DNA from: an uncultured Clostridia bacterium
GTDB lineage: Bacteria > Bacillota > Clostridia > UBA1381
Length of the DNA stretch: 6,251 nt
NCBI GenBank assembly: GCA_934454215.1
Contig: CAKSGG010000173.1
Coordinates: forward strand, 1 to 6,251
Direction of reading: 5' to 3'
The notes under the pieces are model-generated. The model was not told the origin of the DNA. It searched no databases and saw nothing but the letters and a program-made list of their open reading frames with translations. This document shows, in pieces, positions 5,855 through 6,251 of this stretch (positions are counted from its first letter, which is position 1; the number at the start of each line of letters is the position of its first letter). The translations under genes and the position numbers were made by a program.

Positions 5855-6251
5855 TTACTCCTGTTTGTTTTTCTCCGTTTCTATCTGAATTTGTTCACCC
5901 TGCGGCGGGTCATCCAGTTTCATTTGAACAAAATTTATAGGCGGCAATTCCTCGGGAGATTTAAGCCCGAAACAGCGCAGAAAAGTCGGAGTTGTCACAT
6001 ACAAAATCGGTCTGCCCGGAGCGTCAAGTCTGCCTGCCTCTTCAATCAATCCTCTTTCATATAACCTGTTTACGCAGCCGTCCGAATTAACCCCTCGAAC
6101 CGCTTCAATCTGTGCTCTCGTTATAGGCTGTTTATAAGCTATTATTGCCAATGCCTCCATTGCGGCGTTAGACAGAGGCTGATTTCTCTGCTCTCCTAAT
6201 ATTTCCTGAATATATGTATAATATTCAGGTCTTGAACAAATTTGATAGCCC
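5855..6251 (-). CDS. scpB: Segregation and condensation protein B, ScpB (partial, N terminus beyond window)
   Basis: ScpB forms a dimer that, with ScpA and the SMC ATPase, builds the bacterial condensin that compacts and segregates chromosomes. The frame is open from the window edge and gives 131 residues ending in TAA at 5857-5855. It starts GYQICSRPEYYTYIQEI, continues through LSNAAMEALAIIAYKQPITR, and then the second winged-helix part with RGVNSDGCVNRLYERGLI and GRPILYVTTPTFLRCFGL. All are hallmark ScpB segments. The Met at 6160 is an internal residue, not the start, because the upstream codons encode conserved ScpB sequence. The full family length is about 180-200 residues, so some 50-60 N-terminal residues lie outside. 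The acidic, glutamine-rich tail (last 25 residues) is variable in the family. scpA would be expected just upstream. It is likely the first visible gene of the five-gene operon. Confidence 0.95.
   Translation of the reverse strand, partial: GYQICSRPEYYTYIQEILGEQRNQPLSNAAMEALAIIAYKQPITRAQIEAVRGVNSDGCVNRLYERGLIEEAGRLDAPGRPILYVTTPTFLRCFGLKSPEELPPINFVQMKLDDPPQGEQIQIETEKNKQE

Noticed and set aside
5855..6160. ScpB as a short 101-residue protein starting at Met 6160
   Set aside because: The frame stays open upstream to the window edge and encodes conserved ScpB residues, so the gene is longer and truncated by the window.
1..6251. CRISPR arrays, tRNA/rRNA genes, insertion sequences, riboswitches
   Set aside because: No repeat-spacer pattern, RNA gene signature, transposase fragment or terminal inverted repeat was seen, and almost all of the window is accounted for by coding sequence.

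Overview
The window is AT-rich bacterial DNA. Every gene I can support lies on the minus strand, so transcription runs from high to low coordinates. The gene set points to a spore-forming, low-GC Firmicute of the class Clostridia: ScpB, a DUF2953 protein and a YtfJ/GerW sporulation protein in a row, a TIGR03960/TIGR03936 radical-SAM pair, and a YesM/YesN-like two-component system. Species cannot be assigned from the sequence alone.

Right part (6251 down to 2350): five tightly packed genes that look like the distal part of one operon. They are scpB (its 5' end lies beyond the window), a DUF2953 membrane protein (YtfI-like), ytfJ/GerW, a B12-binding-type radical SAM protein (TIGR03960) and its DUF2344 partner (TIGR03936). 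The junctions are a 14-nt gap followed by overlaps of 8, 4 and 4 nt, which suggests translational coupling. The radical SAM gene starts with TTG inside the ytfJ stop (TTGA), and the DUF2344 gene starts at the ATGA overlap, 48 nt inside its longest open frame. A strong intrinsic terminator at about 2313-2344 closes the operon six bases after the last stop.

Gap (2207-2349): a 143-nt intergenic region. It holds that terminator, a direct repeat (AATGTCG twice, 18-bp period), a promoter with a perfect TATAAT -10 box, and a good ribosome binding site for the next gene.

Left part (2206 down to 1): an AraC-type response regulator (YesN-like, complete, 442 residues) followed nine bases later by the N-terminal 289 residues of its probable partner, a membrane sensor of the YesM histidine-kinase type. 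The kinase domain lies beyond base 1. The regulator's stop codon is embedded in the kinase's Shine-Dalgarno sequence.

The two halves look functionally separate: a conserved housekeeping/sporulation operon of partly unknown biochemistry, then a signal-transduction operon with its own promoter. The least understood element is the radical SAM/DUF2344 pair, whose substrate is not known to me. The corrected starts, and the two partial genes at the window edges, are the main changes relative to a naive ATG-to-stop reading.
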